Assembly: GCA_947384285.1 (NCBI GenBank)
Contig: CANDGI010000001.1
Location: forward strand, 1-64,000
Direction: 5' to 3'
Length of the DNA stretch: 64,000 bases
Source: an uncultured Lachnospiraceae bacterium
GTDB taxonomy: Bacteria; Bacillota; Clostridia; Lachnospirales; Lachnospiraceae
Shown here: one piece after another, positions 8,613 to 16,337 of the stretch
Position numbering within the stretch: the stretch's first letter is position 1
How the letters are laid out: each line of letters opens with the position of its first letter
Notes under the pieces: generated by a model
Database searches by the model: none
What the model saw: only the letters and a program-made list of their open reading frames with translations
What the model was told of the DNA's origin: nothing
Program-made: the position numbers and the translations under genes

Positions 8613-10814
8613 GTGGAGACAGTGACAGGTTATGTAGAGCATATTGTTTTTCAGAACGCTGAGAATGGCTATACTGTGCTGAATCTGGCCAGCGGGGAAG
8701 AGGAAGTTACCTGTGTGGGGATTTTCCATGGCGTCAGCGAGGGGGAAACCCTGGAGCTTAAGGGAGAGTACACCACACATCCTTCCTATGGGAAACAATT
8801 CAAGATGATTTCCTTTCAGGTGAAGCCGCTGGAGGATGCGGTTTCTGTGGAACGGTATCTTGCTTCCGGGGCAATCAAAGGAATCGGGGCAGCCCTTGCA
8901 GCCCGGATTGTCCGCAGGTTTGGGGAAGATACCATCCGTATTATTGAGGAGGAACCAGAACGTCTGGCGGAGGTAAAAGGAATCAGCCAGCGGAAAGCAA
9001 TGGAGATTGCAGAGCAGGCGGAAGGAAAGCGGGAGCTGCGCCAGGCAATGATTTTCCTGCAGCAGTATGGTATTTCACAGACGCTGGCAGCAAAAATTTT
9101 TAAAACATATGGCCAGGAACTATATGGGATTTTAAAAGAGAATCCATATCGCCTGGCAGACGACATACAAGGTGTGGGTTTTCGGATTGCGGATGAGATT
9201 GCATCCCGGATTGGAATCCACACCGATTCTGATTTCCGCATCCGAAGCGGGATTTTGTATATGCTGATGCAGGCATCCCTGGAAGGCCACACCTGCCTGC
9301 CGGCAGAATTGCTGGCTGCAAGGACAAGCGAATTGCTGGGCGTAGAGATGGAGCATATCGAAAAGCATTATATGGATCTTGCCATAGGCAAGAAGCTGGT
9401 GATAAAAGAGACAGGACAATGCCAGTATATCTATGGCTCCGCTTACTATTATATGGAGGCAAATACGGCGGCTATGCTGCGGGAGCTTGACATTTCCTAT
9501 GATGTGCCGGAAATGGAAATCAAGAAGCGGATTCAGAGAATTGAAGAGGATACAGGCATGGTTTTGGACCAGCTGCAGGCGGAAGCGGTAAAGGAAGCGG
9601 TGACAAACGGGCTGATGATCATTACCGGCGGGCCTGGAACTGGAAAGACCACCACCATCAATACGATTATCCGCTATTTTGAGCTGGAAGGCATGGATAT
9701 TTTTCTTGGAGCCCCCACGGGGCGGGCAGCGAAACGGATGAGTGAAACCACGGGATTTGAGGCTCGTACCATCCACCGGATGCTGGAGTTGAATGGCGGT
9801 GTAGAGGGAAACGCAGGGTTTGAGCGGAATGAACAGAATCCCTTGGAGACGGACGTGATTATTATTGATGAAATGTCCATGGTGGATATTTCCCTGATGC
9901 ATGCATTGCTGAAGGCAGTGGCGGCAGGAACCCGGCTCATATTGGTAGGGGATGTGAACCAGCTTCCCAGCGTGGGAGCGGGAAGCGTGTTGAAGGATAT
10001 GATAGAATCGGAACGGTTTCATGTGGTGCGCTTAAATAAGATTTTCCGGCAGGCAGCGCAAAGCGACATTATTGTCAACGCTCATAAAATCAACCGTGGG
10101 GAAGAAGTTTCCCTGGATAATAAGAGCATGGATTTCTTTTTTTTAAAGCGGTTTGATGCCAATGTGATTATCAGCATAGTGATTCAGCTGATTCAGCAGA
10201 AGCTTCCTAAGTTTGTAGATGCAGAGCCTTTTGATATCCAGGTTTTGACGCCCATGCGCAAAGGCCTTCTGGGGGTGGAGCGTCTCAATGGTATTTTACA
10301 GCAGTACCTGAATCCGCCGGACAGCGGCAAAGAGGAAAAGGAGCATGGGGACGTTATCTTCCGTGAGGGAGACAAGGTCATGCAGATTAAAAACAACTAT
10401 CAGCTGGAATGGGAGATACGCAGCAAATACGGGCTGGCAATAGACAAGGGAACGGGTATTTTTAACGGCGATACAGGCATCATCCGAAGTATCAGCGCAT
10501 ACCAGGAAATCGTGGCGGTGGAGTTTGATGAAGGAAGGATTGTGGATTATTCCTTTAAACAGCTGGACGAGCTGGAGCTGGCCTATGCCATTACCATCCA
10601 TAAATCCCAGGGCAGCGAGTATCCAGCGGTGGTGATTCCTCTTTTGACGGGACCCAAGATGCTTATGAACCGGAACCTTCTGTACACGGCAGTGACCCGG
10701 GCGAAAAAATGCGTCACATTGGTGGGCAGTGAAGCCACATTTCAGGCAATGATTGGAAATGTCAGTGAACAGAAACGGTATACCGGCCTAAAAGACAGGC
10801 TGGAGGAATTATAG
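8613..10814 (+). CDS. recD2: RecD2-type ATP-dependent DNA helicase
   Basis: This is a 5'-3' superfamily 1B helicase of the RecD2/YrrC class, which acts without RecBC. The 733-residue product has the long N-terminal region with helix-hairpin-helix motifs (IKGIGAALAARIVRRFG, EVKGISQRKAMEIAEQ, IQGVGFRIADEIA). The helicase core follows: Walker A ITGGPGTGKTTT, Walker B VIIIDEMSMVD, GDVNQLPSVGAGS, LNKIFRQA, and the C-terminal TIHKSQGSEYPAV and YTAVTRAKK. The start is a GTG behind GGAG that overlaps the end of the flgJ-like gene; this start is inferred. The role is genome maintenance; coupling to flagellar genes is only positional. Confidence 0.95.
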   Translation: METVTGYVEHIVFQNAENGYTVLNLASGEEEVTCVGIFHGVSEGETLELKGEYTTHPSYGKQFKMISFQVKPLEDAVSVERYLASGAIKGIGAALAARIVRRFGEDTIRIIEEEPERLAEVKGISQRKAMEIAEQAEGKRELRQAMIFLQQYGISQTLAAKIFKTYGQELYGILKENPYRLADDIQGVGFRIADEIASRIGIHTDSDFRIRSGILYMLMQASLEGHTCLPAELLAARTSELLGVEMEHIEKHYMDLAIGKKLVIKETGQCQYIYGSAYYYMEANTAAMLRELDISYDVPEMEIKKRIQRIEEDTGMVLDQLQAEAVKEAVTNGLMIITGGPGTGKTTTINTIIRYFELEGMDIFLGAPTGRAAKRMSETTGFEARTIHRMLELNGGVEGNAGFERNEQNPLETDVIIIDEMSMVDISLMHALLKAVAAGTRLILVGDVNQLPSVGAGSVLKDMIESERFHVVRLNKIFRQAAQSDIIVNAHKINRGEEVSLDNKSMDFFFLKRFDANVIISIVIQLIQQKLPKFVDAEPFDIQVLTPMRKGLLGVERLNGILQQYLNPPDSGKEEKEHGDVIFREGDKVMQIKNNYQLEWEIRSKYGLAIDKGTGIFNGDTGIIRSISAYQEIVAVEFDEGRIVDYSFKQLDELELAYAITIHKSQGSEYPAVVIPLLTGPKMLMNRNLLYTAVTRAKKCVTLVGSEATFQAMIGNVSEQKRYTGLKDRLEEL

Positions 10815-10905
10815 GAGGAAGGCCAATGCGAAGCATGATTCAAAACGCTTTCCGGCGATTTGCCGCCGGAGCGGAGGGGAGGGGCATTTCATTAAAAAGG
10901 ATGCA
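10811..10905. repeat. Family 3 repeat, copy A
   Basis: It begins with TAGGAGGAAGGC at the recD2 stop codon and continues through ATGCGAAGCATGATT to a conserved GGGGCATTTCAT. A second copy at 25355-25445 starts in the same way at the stop codon of a glycosyltransferase gene. Identity is roughly four bases in five. The repeat contains the small open frame annotated separately. Confidence 0.75.
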
Positions 10906-10918
10906 TTGCGAAAGATAG
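10826..10918 (+). CDS. 30-residue peptide encoded by the family 3 repeat, copy A
   Basis: An open frame of 30 codons begins at an ATG six bases after AGGAGGAAGG. The peptide opens MRSMIQNAFRRFAAG, is arginine-rich and has no membrane segment. The other copy of the repeat also encodes exactly 30 residues (MRSMIKNAFQRFAAG, then different C-termini). Most differences between the copies in the first half are silent or conservative, and both keep the ribosome binding site. It may be a real micropeptide or a repeat that happens to be open; no homology to a known family is recognised. Confidence 0.4.
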   Translation: MRSMIQNAFRRFAAGAEGRGISLKRMHCER

Positions 10919-11032
10919 ACAGCTTAACCATTTTTAAAGGTACAGAGAAAGAAAAGGCATGTTTCCCACCCACGCCGTTCATCCTGCTGATTCGCGTGAA
11001 TGTGGATTGCAGCGATATCAATATTATTTATA

Positions 11033-11062
11033 GGCAAGGGCAGAAAGGCTCTTGCCTTTTTT
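11033..11062 (+). terminator. Intrinsic terminator after recD2
   Basis: GGCAAGGGC, loop AGAAAG, GCTCTTGCC, then six T residues. Nine base pairs including one wobble. This is the clearest + strand terminator in the first third of the window. Confidence 0.85.
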
Positions 11063-11080
11063 GGGATTCAGTGATATACT
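11052..11080 (+). promoter_or_regulatory. Candidate promoter for the ABC importer
   Basis: TTGCCT, 17 bases, TATACT. The -35 hexamer lies within the descending arm of the terminator just upstream, so terminator and promoter overlap. No riboswitch or T-box structure was recognised between here and the start at 11129. Confidence 0.5.
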
Positions 11081-11128
11081 ATAGGACGTCAACGCGTTTA
11101 TGCGCTAAAGTATAGGGAGGAAAGATTC

Positions 11129-12211
11129 ATGAAAAGAAAAATATTGGCACTTGTATTATCTATGACAATGGCGGCTGCTATGCTGGCAGGCTGCGGTACG
11201 GTAGGCGGCAATTCCAGCAATGACAAGAAAGAGGAAAGCCAGGAACAGCAGGAACCGGAAGAGGATTCCAAGGAGAACGAGGAAGAAAAAGAAGACAGTG
11301 CACCCCAGGAAGCAGAGAATACCGGGGACAAGGTTTATAAGATTGGTATCTGCCAGCAGCTGGAGCATCAGGCATTAGACGCTGCCACCGAAGGGTTTAA
11401 GGCAGCATTGGAAGAAAAGCTTGGCAAGGATAATGTGGTATTTGATTATCAGAATGCCCAGGGAGAGCAGCCAAACTGTGCATCCATTGCAACAAAATTT
11501 GTCAATGACAATGTGGATTTGATTATGGCTAATGCTACCACAGCCCTTCAGGCATGTGCGGCTGCTACGGCAGATATCCCGATTGTGGGAACTTCTGTTA
11601 CTGATTTTGTGGAAGCTGGTGTGGTGGAGAGCAATGACGCTCCAGGAAGAAATGTAACAGGAACGTCCGACCTGGCGCCTATTGACCAGCAGATTGAGCT
11701 TTTGGTAAAGCTTATTCCAGATGCAGATAAAGTAGGAATTATGTACTGTTCTGCAGAAGCAAACTCCGTATTCCAGGCGGAGAAGGCAGAGGAAGCACTG
11801 GATGCCAAGGGAATTTCTCATGACAGATATACGGTAGCTGATTCCAATGATATCCAGCAGGTAGTTACCAAGGCGGTGGGAGAATGCGATGTTATTTATA
11901 TTCCTACGGATAATACAATCGCAAACAACATGGAAGGAGTCAAAAACGTTGCCAGTCCAGCAGGAATCCCAATTATCTGTGGAGAAGAAAATATGTGCGC
12001 AGGGGGCGGCCTTGCAACCTTAAGTATTTCCTACTACAATATCGGCTACAATGCAGGGCTTATGGCATATGAAATTCTGGCAGACGGGAAGAAACCAGCA
12101 GAAATGCCTATACAGTACGCAGATGAGGTGGTAGAAAAATACAATGCAGAAATCGCAGAGGCGCTTGGCATGGAAATGCCTTCTGACATGAAAGTGATTG
12201 GAGAAGAATAA
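11129..12211 (+). CDS. ABC importer substrate-binding lipoprotein (ABC_sub_bind, TrpX type)
   Basis: This is a secreted lipoprotein with signal sequence and lipobox (AAAMLAGC, Cys about residue 22), then a Glu/Lys-rich linker to about residue 68. The binding domain starts with YKIGICQQLEHQALDAA and contains LIMANATTALQACAA, PIVGTSVTDFVEAG, and VIYIPTDNTIANNM. This pattern is that of the ABC_sub_bind family, whose members in Firmicutes are often tryptophan or tyrosine transport components. The substrate cannot be read from sequence. The permease and ATPase genes follow with one-base spacing and overlap, forming a complete importer. Confidence 0.9.
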   Translation: MKRKILALVLSMTMAAAMLAGCGTVGGNSSNDKKEESQEQQEPEEDSKENEEEKEDSAPQEAENTGDKVYKIGICQQLEHQALDAATEGFKAALEEKLGKDNVVFDYQNAQGEQPNCASIATKFVNDNVDLIMANATTALQACAAATADIPIVGTSVTDFVEAGVVESNDAPGRNVTGTSDLAPIDQQIELLVKLIPDADKVGIMYCSAEANSVFQAEKAEEALDAKGISHDRYTVADSNDIQQVVTKAVGECDVIYIPTDNTIANNMEGVKNVASPAGIPIICGEENMCAGGGLATLSISYYNIGYNAGLMAYEILADGKKPAEMPIQYADEVVEKYNAEIAEALGMEMPSDMKVIGEE

Positions 12212-12212
12212 A

Positions 12213-13115
12213 ATGGCGGCATTAATCAATGCACTTCCCGGTTCAGTAGCGCAAGGGCTGATCTGGGGGATTTTGGCAATTGGCGTATATATCACATATA
12301 AAGTATTAGATTATGCAGATTTAACGGTGGATGGAAGCCTTGCCACCGGCGGGGCAGTGGCGGTTATGTGCATCACAGGAGGGATGAATCCCTATTTGGC
12401 CTTGCTTATGGCATCCCTGGCTGGAATGCTGGCAGGGCTGGCAACTGGTTTGTTCCACACGGTGTTCGGGATACCGCCGATTCTTTCCGGTATTTTGACA
12501 CAGTTAGGCTTGTATTCCGTAAACATGCACATTCTGGGAAAATCCAACCAGGCAGTCAGCGTAGACCAGTACCAATTGCTGGTAAGCCTGCGGTACATAC
12601 AGGAAGCATGCATTACGGCAGGGGTTTTCTGCCTGGCCATCACATTGATTTTGTATTGGTTTTTTGGAACAGAGCTTGGCGCGGCAGTCCGGGCTACCGG
12701 ATGCAATCCCAACATGGCAAGGGCTCAGGGTATCAATACCAACCATCAGAAAGTGCTGGGTCTGGTGATTTCCAATGGCCTGGCCGCCGCTTCCGGGGCG
12801 TTGTATGCCCAATATCAGGGAAGCGCTGATGTGAATATGGGAAGAGGAGCCATTGTCATTGGTTTGGCAGCCGTGATTATTGGAGAGGTGGTGTTTGGAA
12901 AAATTTTCCACAATTTTGCACTGCGCATGTTAGCGGCAGTCATAGGGGCAATTCTTTATTATATTGTAATTGCCATTGTGCTGCAGCTTGGCTTATCCAC
13001 CAACGATTTGAAGCTGTTTTCCGCCCTGATTGTGGCGCTGTTCCTGGCAATTCCTCATTTGAAGGGTAAATATTTTGCCAAGAGAGTTCAAAAAGGAGGA
13101 AATGCAGATGCTTAA
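12213..13115 (+). CDS. ABC importer permease (TrpY type)
   Basis: This is a polytopic membrane protein of 300 residues with about eight hydrophobic segments, of the BPD_transp_2 (branched-chain/ribose permease-like) superfamily. Landmarks are VDGSLATGGAV, GIPPILSGILTQLGLYSVN, GAAVRATGCNPNMARAQGIN and GLAAASGALYAQYQG. An in-frame TTG lies 15 bases upstream, but GGAGAAG stands six bases before the ATG chosen here. It follows the lipoprotein gene by a single base, and its 3' end overlaps the ATPase start by eight bases, indicating translational coupling. Confidence 0.9.
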   Translation: MAALINALPGSVAQGLIWGILAIGVYITYKVLDYADLTVDGSLATGGAVAVMCITGGMNPYLALLMASLAGMLAGLATGLFHTVFGIPPILSGILTQLGLYSVNMHILGKSNQAVSVDQYQLLVSLRYIQEACITAGVFCLAITLILYWFFGTELGAAVRATGCNPNMARAQGINTNHQKVLGLVISNGLAAASGALYAQYQGSADVNMGRGAIVIGLAAVIIGEVVFGKIFHNFALRMLAAVIGAILYYIVIAIVLQLGLSTNDLKLFSALIVALFLAIPHLKGKYFAKRVQKGGNADA

Positions 13116-13902
13116 AGTCGAAAAAGTGTACAAGACCTTTAATCCGGGAACCATCAATGAAAAAAGGGCGTTGAACGGCATTGACCTTGTGTTGGAGGAA
13201 GGAGATTTTGTCACGGTAATCGGTGGAAACGGAGCCGGGAAGTCAACCATATTAAATATGATAGCCGGCGTATATCCGGTAGACCAGGGAAGAATTTTGA
13301 TTGATGATATTGATGTGACAAAGCTTCCAGAGCATAAGCGGGCAAAATACCTGGGCAGGGTATTCCAGGATCCTATGACGGGCACAGCGGCAGACATGAA
13401 TATCGAAGAAAATCTTGCCATTGCTGCCCGCAGGGGAAAGAGGCGTTTCCTGGGATGGGGCATTACCGGAAAGGAACGGGAATCCTACCAGGAACAATTA
13501 AAAGCCCTGGATCTTGGCTTGGAAACCAGGATGAGCTCCAAGGTAGGCTTATTGTCCGGCGGACAAAGGCAGGCGCTGACCCTTTTGATGGCATCCCTAG
13601 AGCAGCCCAAGCTGCTTTTGCTGGATGAACATACGGCGGCGCTGGATCCCAAGACAGCAAAAAAAGTGCTGGATTTGACAAAGGAGATTGTGGAGAAAGA
13701 CCACCTGACCACCCTGATGATTACCCACAATATGAAAGATGCCATCCGGTTAGGCAACCGCCTGATTATGATGCATGAGGGAAGGGTTATCTACGACGTG
13801 TCAGGAGAGGAAAAGAAAGGCCTTAAAGTATCCGACCTTCTGGCCAAATTTGAAGAGGCAAGCGGCGGAGAATTTTCCAATGACCGTATGATGCTTTCTT
13901 AA
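13108..13902 (+). CDS. ABC importer ATP-binding protein (TrpZ type)
   Basis: This is a 264-residue nucleotide-binding subunit. Walker A is GGNGAGKSTI, signature LLSGGQRQAL, Walker B KLLLLDEHTAALD, and the H-loop is MITHNM. The frame is open further upstream; AAAGGAGGA at 13092-13100 is seven bases from the ATG used, giving the normal N-terminus MLKVEKVYKTFNPG. It overlaps the permease gene. The Q-loop context (GRVFQDPMTGTAADM) is typical of this transporter family. It energises uptake of the substrate bound by the lipoprotein. Confidence 0.93.
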   Translation: MLKVEKVYKTFNPGTINEKRALNGIDLVLEEGDFVTVIGGNGAGKSTILNMIAGVYPVDQGRILIDDIDVTKLPEHKRAKYLGRVFQDPMTGTAADMNIEENLAIAARRGKRRFLGWGITGKERESYQEQLKALDLGLETRMSSKVGLLSGGQRQALTLLMASLEQPKLLLLDEHTAALDPKTAKKVLDLTKEIVEKDHLTTLMITHNMKDAIRLGNRLIMMHEGRVIYDVSGEEKKGLKVSDLLAKFEEASGGEFSNDRMMLS

Positions 13903-14455
13903 ACAAAAATAAATATAAATATAAATATAAAATAAAAAGGACTATCTGTATTTCGATGTCCAGGAAAAGCAGGATGCCCTTTGGCTAAGCAGGCGATTCA
14001 TGGGCGTTCTTAGTGAAGGCGAAATCCACTGCTTACGAAAACTTAGGAAGGAAGGCTTTCCTGAATTCCTTAGTCGTAGTCAACAGTGGATTTCGCCGGA
14101 ACGTTGCCGGTTTGCGTGCCAAAGAGCCACCCTCTCATCAAATGTCATTTGTGCGGTTTACCCTCTTCAAAAAACAATGCCAGCCTTTCGTTATAAAATC
14201 TCTTAACAGAACCATTAATACAATAGGGCATCCTGAACTATTGTCGAGATACCTTATTCTTATCTTACCTCATACGCTTTCCACAATCTTTTCTGATTCG
14301 CACTCAGTCTCAACATCTCCTTCCCACACCAGAATTCCAGATACAAATCATCTGTCATAATACGGTTTTTTATGAATTCTTAAGAAAAAATTTATAGTAA
14401 CCCAGCCAGAAGTATGTTATGATAAAAAAGCTGAGAGAACTTTCGCAAGCGAAAA
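13903..14455. other. 553-base spacer between the ABC importer and comF
   Basis: The first about 35 bases are an A/T hexamer-like run (repeated AAATAT). Then comes a full family 1 repeat (13949-14160, listed separately). From 14160 to 14400 no strong + strand signal was found. On the minus strand a 32-codon open frame (14358 down to 14260, beginning MTDDLYLEFWCGKEM) reads like the tail of a protein but has no ribosome binding site; it may be a gene remnant. A short TTTCG/CGAAA hairpin lies directly at the comF start. Confidence 0.5.
13949..14160. repeat. Family 1 dispersed repeat, full copy with long palindrome
   Basis: It begins TTTCGATGTCCAGGAAAAGCAGGATG and contains a perfect 14-bp inverted repeat, GGCGAAATCCACTG at 14018-14031 and its complement at 14084-14097. 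These enclose an inner near-palindromic stretch (CTTAGGAAGGAAGGCTTTCC). It continues with CCGGAACGTTGCC and GTGCCAAAGAGCCA. The copy at 30564 shares this order. The predicted 80-nt stem-loop could be an RNA structure or the recognition palindrome of a REP-like mobile element. Confidence 0.75.
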
Positions 14456-15190
14456 ATGAAAATGAAAATAAGAAAAGAAGATTTTTTACACCTGCTGTTT
14501 CCCCCAAGATGCCCGCTCTGTGATGAGGTTTTGTTCCATTCGCTGTTTGCCCAGGGAGAGCTTGTATGCAAAAAATGCAGAGATAAGCCGGAATATGTCA
14601 AAGAGCCTGTTTGCAGCAAGTGCGGAAAACCATTGGAGGATGAACGGGAGGAATACTGTTATGACTGCGGAAGAAAAACCTGTGAGTTTGTCCAGGGAAA
14701 AGCATTATGGGCCTATAAGGGAATCGTGAAAGATTCCTTGTATAGGTTTAAGTATCATAACCGCCAGGAGTATGCGGAGTATTACAGTTTAGAGTTAATC
14801 CGTGTGTACGGGGGATGGCTGCGCAGGTGTGACATCCAGGCAGTGGTTCCGATTCCTCTTTCCAAAAGGCGCCTGCGGCAGCGGGGATTTAACCAGGCAG
14901 AGCTGATTGCCAGGAGAATCGGGGAGAAAATGAACATCCCTGTCTGCTGTAATTTGCTGCTGCGCATCAGGGATACAAAGGCGCAGAAGGAATTAAATGA
15001 CGCAGAACGAAAAAATAACTTGAAAAGGGCTTTTAAAACCAGAACAAATAAGGTACAATTAGACCATATCTTACTGATAGATGATATTTATACCACCGGA
15101 AGCACGATGAATGAGGCTGCAAAAGAATTGAAACAGGCAGGGGCAGAAAAGATTTACTGCCTAAGCGTCAGTATCGGCAGAGGATATTAG
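14456..15190 (+). CDS. comF: ComF-family amidophosphoribosyltransferase-like protein
   Basis: This 244-residue protein has an N-terminal double zinc-ribbon (CPLCDE, CKKC, CSKCGKP, CYDCGRK) and a C-terminal phosphoribosyltransferase fold with the PRPP loop ILLIDDIYTTGSTMNEA. It also has the family stretch VVPIPLSKRRLRQRGFNQAEL. In naturally competent bacteria ComFC/ComF acts inside the cell in handling transforming single-stranded DNA; its exact reaction is uncertain. The start lies directly after a small hairpin and has only a weak GAGAG-like binding site. A YvyF-type gene follows by 12 bases, the same order as comFC-yvyF in Bacillus. Confidence 0.92.
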   Translation: MKMKIRKEDFLHLLFPPRCPLCDEVLFHSLFAQGELVCKKCRDKPEYVKEPVCSKCGKPLEDEREEYCYDCGRKTCEFVQGKALWAYKGIVKDSLYRFKYHNRQEYAEYYSLELIRVYGGWLRRCDIQAVVPIPLSKRRLRQRGFNQAELIARRIGEKMNIPVCCNLLLRIRDTKAQKELNDAERKNNLKRAFKTRTNKVQLDHILLIDDIYTTGSTMNEAAKELKQAGAEKIYCLSVSIGRGY

Positions 15191-15202
15191 GAGGAGAAAG
15201 AT

Positions 15203-15610
15203 ATGGAAGTAAGAAATTGCAGAGGCTGTGGAAGACTTTTTAATTATTTGCAGGGACAGCAGCTATGTCCCGCATGCTTGGCAGATCTGGAAGATAAATT
15301 CCAGGAAGTAAAAGAATTTCTCAGGGATAATCCGAAAGCACCGTTAAATGTAATTTCAGAGAAAAACGATGTTTCGGTAAAACAAATTAAGCAATGGGTC
15401 CGGGAGGAACGCCTGACATTTACAGAAGAGTCCCAGATTACCCTGGAATGCGAAGCTTGCGGGGGGAAGGTTTTGACCGGAAGGTTCTGTGACAAATGCA
15501 GGACGAGTCTTCAAAATGAGCTTTCCAGCGCGTATAAGCGTCCAACCGCAACCCTGGCGCCTAAGAAGCATTCAAGCGGGAAAGACAAGATGAGATTTTT
15601 GGATAATTAA
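15203..15610 (+). CDS. yvyF: Flagellar-operon zinc protein, YvyF type
   Basis: This small 135-residue protein has an N-terminal CxxC pair (CRGCGRLF, CPACLADL), a middle helix-turn-helix-like stretch (PLNVISEKNDVSVKQIKQWV), and a second CxxC set (CEACGGKV, CDKC). The pattern matches the YvyF/TIGR03826 family, encoded beside comF and flagellar regulators in Bacillus. The C-terminal about 20 residues are basic and probably disordered. TAGGAGGAGAAAG supports the start. The molecular role is not established; the helix-turn-helix and zinc fingers suggest nucleic-acid or protein binding. flgM, the usual Bacillus neighbour, does not follow here. Confidence 0.82.
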   Translation: MEVRNCRGCGRLFNYLQGQQLCPACLADLEDKFQEVKEFLRDNPKAPLNVISEKNDVSVKQIKQWVREERLTFTEESQITLECEACGGKVLTGRFCDKCRTSLQNELSSAYKRPTATLAPKKHSSGKDKMRFLDN

Positions 15611-15689
15611 AACTGCCGGCAGAATATGCTGCCCATGGACAGGAGGTATCGGAGGGGTACAGTTCAGGGACATATCCTGTCGGTTTTGC

Positions 15690-15845
15690 TATGAAAGTCT
15701 CCGGCTTCCATAGCATGGATGGCCATGCGGCCCGCCGGACGGCAGGCTGAGCATGATGTGGGTTTGTTATGAAAGCCTCCGGCTTCCATAGCATGGATGG
15801 CCATGCGGCCCGCCGGACGATAGGTTAAACAGCATGGCGGGGCTG
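15690..15845. repeat. Family 2 palindromic repeat, two tandem copies
   Basis: Two 78-bp units start TATGAAAG at 15690 and 15768. Each contains CTCCGGCTTCCATAGCATGG and then GGCCATGCGGCCCGCCGGAC. The first 25 bases form an imperfect palindrome (CTATGAAAG with CTTCCATAG). Other copies are at 54775 (same strand) and 26647 (reverse strand, inside a gene). A third partial start (TTATGAA) follows at 15847. The 322-base spacer otherwise holds a weak GACAGGA/TCCTGTC inverted repeat (15638-15681) and the promoter at 15875. Confidence 0.85.
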
Positions 15846-15874
15846 TTATGAATGGTTTATTATGTGAGAGGGGC

Positions 15875-15903
15875 TTTTACTGCTGGAAATTATGTGATAT
15901 AAT
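15875..15903 (+). promoter_or_regulatory. Extended -10 promoter for the membrane-protein pair
   Basis: TTTACT (15876-15881), 16 bases, then TGATATAAT, a perfect TATAAT with the TGN extension. It lies 30 bases before the proposed start at 15933. Confidence 0.7.
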
Positions 15904-15932
15904 AAGGCTGATTAATTTTGGAAAAGGACAGT

Positions 15933-16337
15933 ATGCTTATGTTGAGTGAAGAAAAAATCCGCCTTATGACGAAAATGGCCTCTTATGAGACAGGTGAAGG
16001 AAAAGAGTATATGCCCATTAAGCAGTATTACCGAAAAGATTATGTAAGCTATGAGCTGATTAAGACATTTATTACTTCTACGATATCTTTTGGTATTTTG
16101 TTTTTATGCTTTGTCATATATAAGATGGATGATTTGGCAGATTTTCTTGCAGGAAAGGATTTGCTGGAGCTGGCAATTTCTATTGGCATAAAGTATGTGA
16201 TATTTATCTGCATTTATCAGGTGGCTGGGTTCTTTGTGTATACCAGGCGTTACAAGCGGGCCACTGCCAGTGTAAAGGAATTTTACTTTACCTTGAAAAA
16301 AGTGGAGAGACTTCAGGAAAGGGAAGATTGGAAATGA
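15933..16337 (+). CDS. Unknown small membrane protein
   Basis: The 134-residue product is not recognised. It has a charged N-terminal tail and two hydrophobic segments (around FITSTISFGILFLCFVIY and IGIKYVIFICIYQVAGFF), then a basic C-terminal part (TRRYKRATASVKEFYF). An in-frame TTG lies 15 bases upstream; the ATG is preferred because GGAAAAGGA stands just before it and the promoter is close. It overlaps the next gene in an ATGA arrangement, so the two are translationally coupled and probably act together. The location between yvyF and cdaA gives no functional clue. Confidence 0.75.
   Translation: MLMLSEEKIRLMTKMASYETGEGKEYMPIKQYYRKDYVSYELIKTFITSTISFGILFLCFVIYKMDDLADFLAGKDLLELAISIGIKYVIFICIYQVAGFFVYTRRYKRATASVKEFYFTLKKVERLQEREDWK

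Noticed and set aside
9132..10022. Long open frame on the minus strand opposite recD2 (296 codons)
   Set aside because: It lies entirely within recD2, has no ribosome binding site and a composition typical of a mirror frame (His, Cys and Leu rich). The + strand helicase motifs are unmistakable.
12368..12829. Second + strand frame inside the permease gene and a minus-strand frame at 12504-12911
   Set aside because: Both lie within the permease gene, lack start signals and have low-plausibility composition.
14000..14360. Two overlapping + strand frames within the family 1 element
   Set aside because: They follow the palindromic repeat and are not preserved as frames in the copy at 30564. No convincing ribosome binding site.
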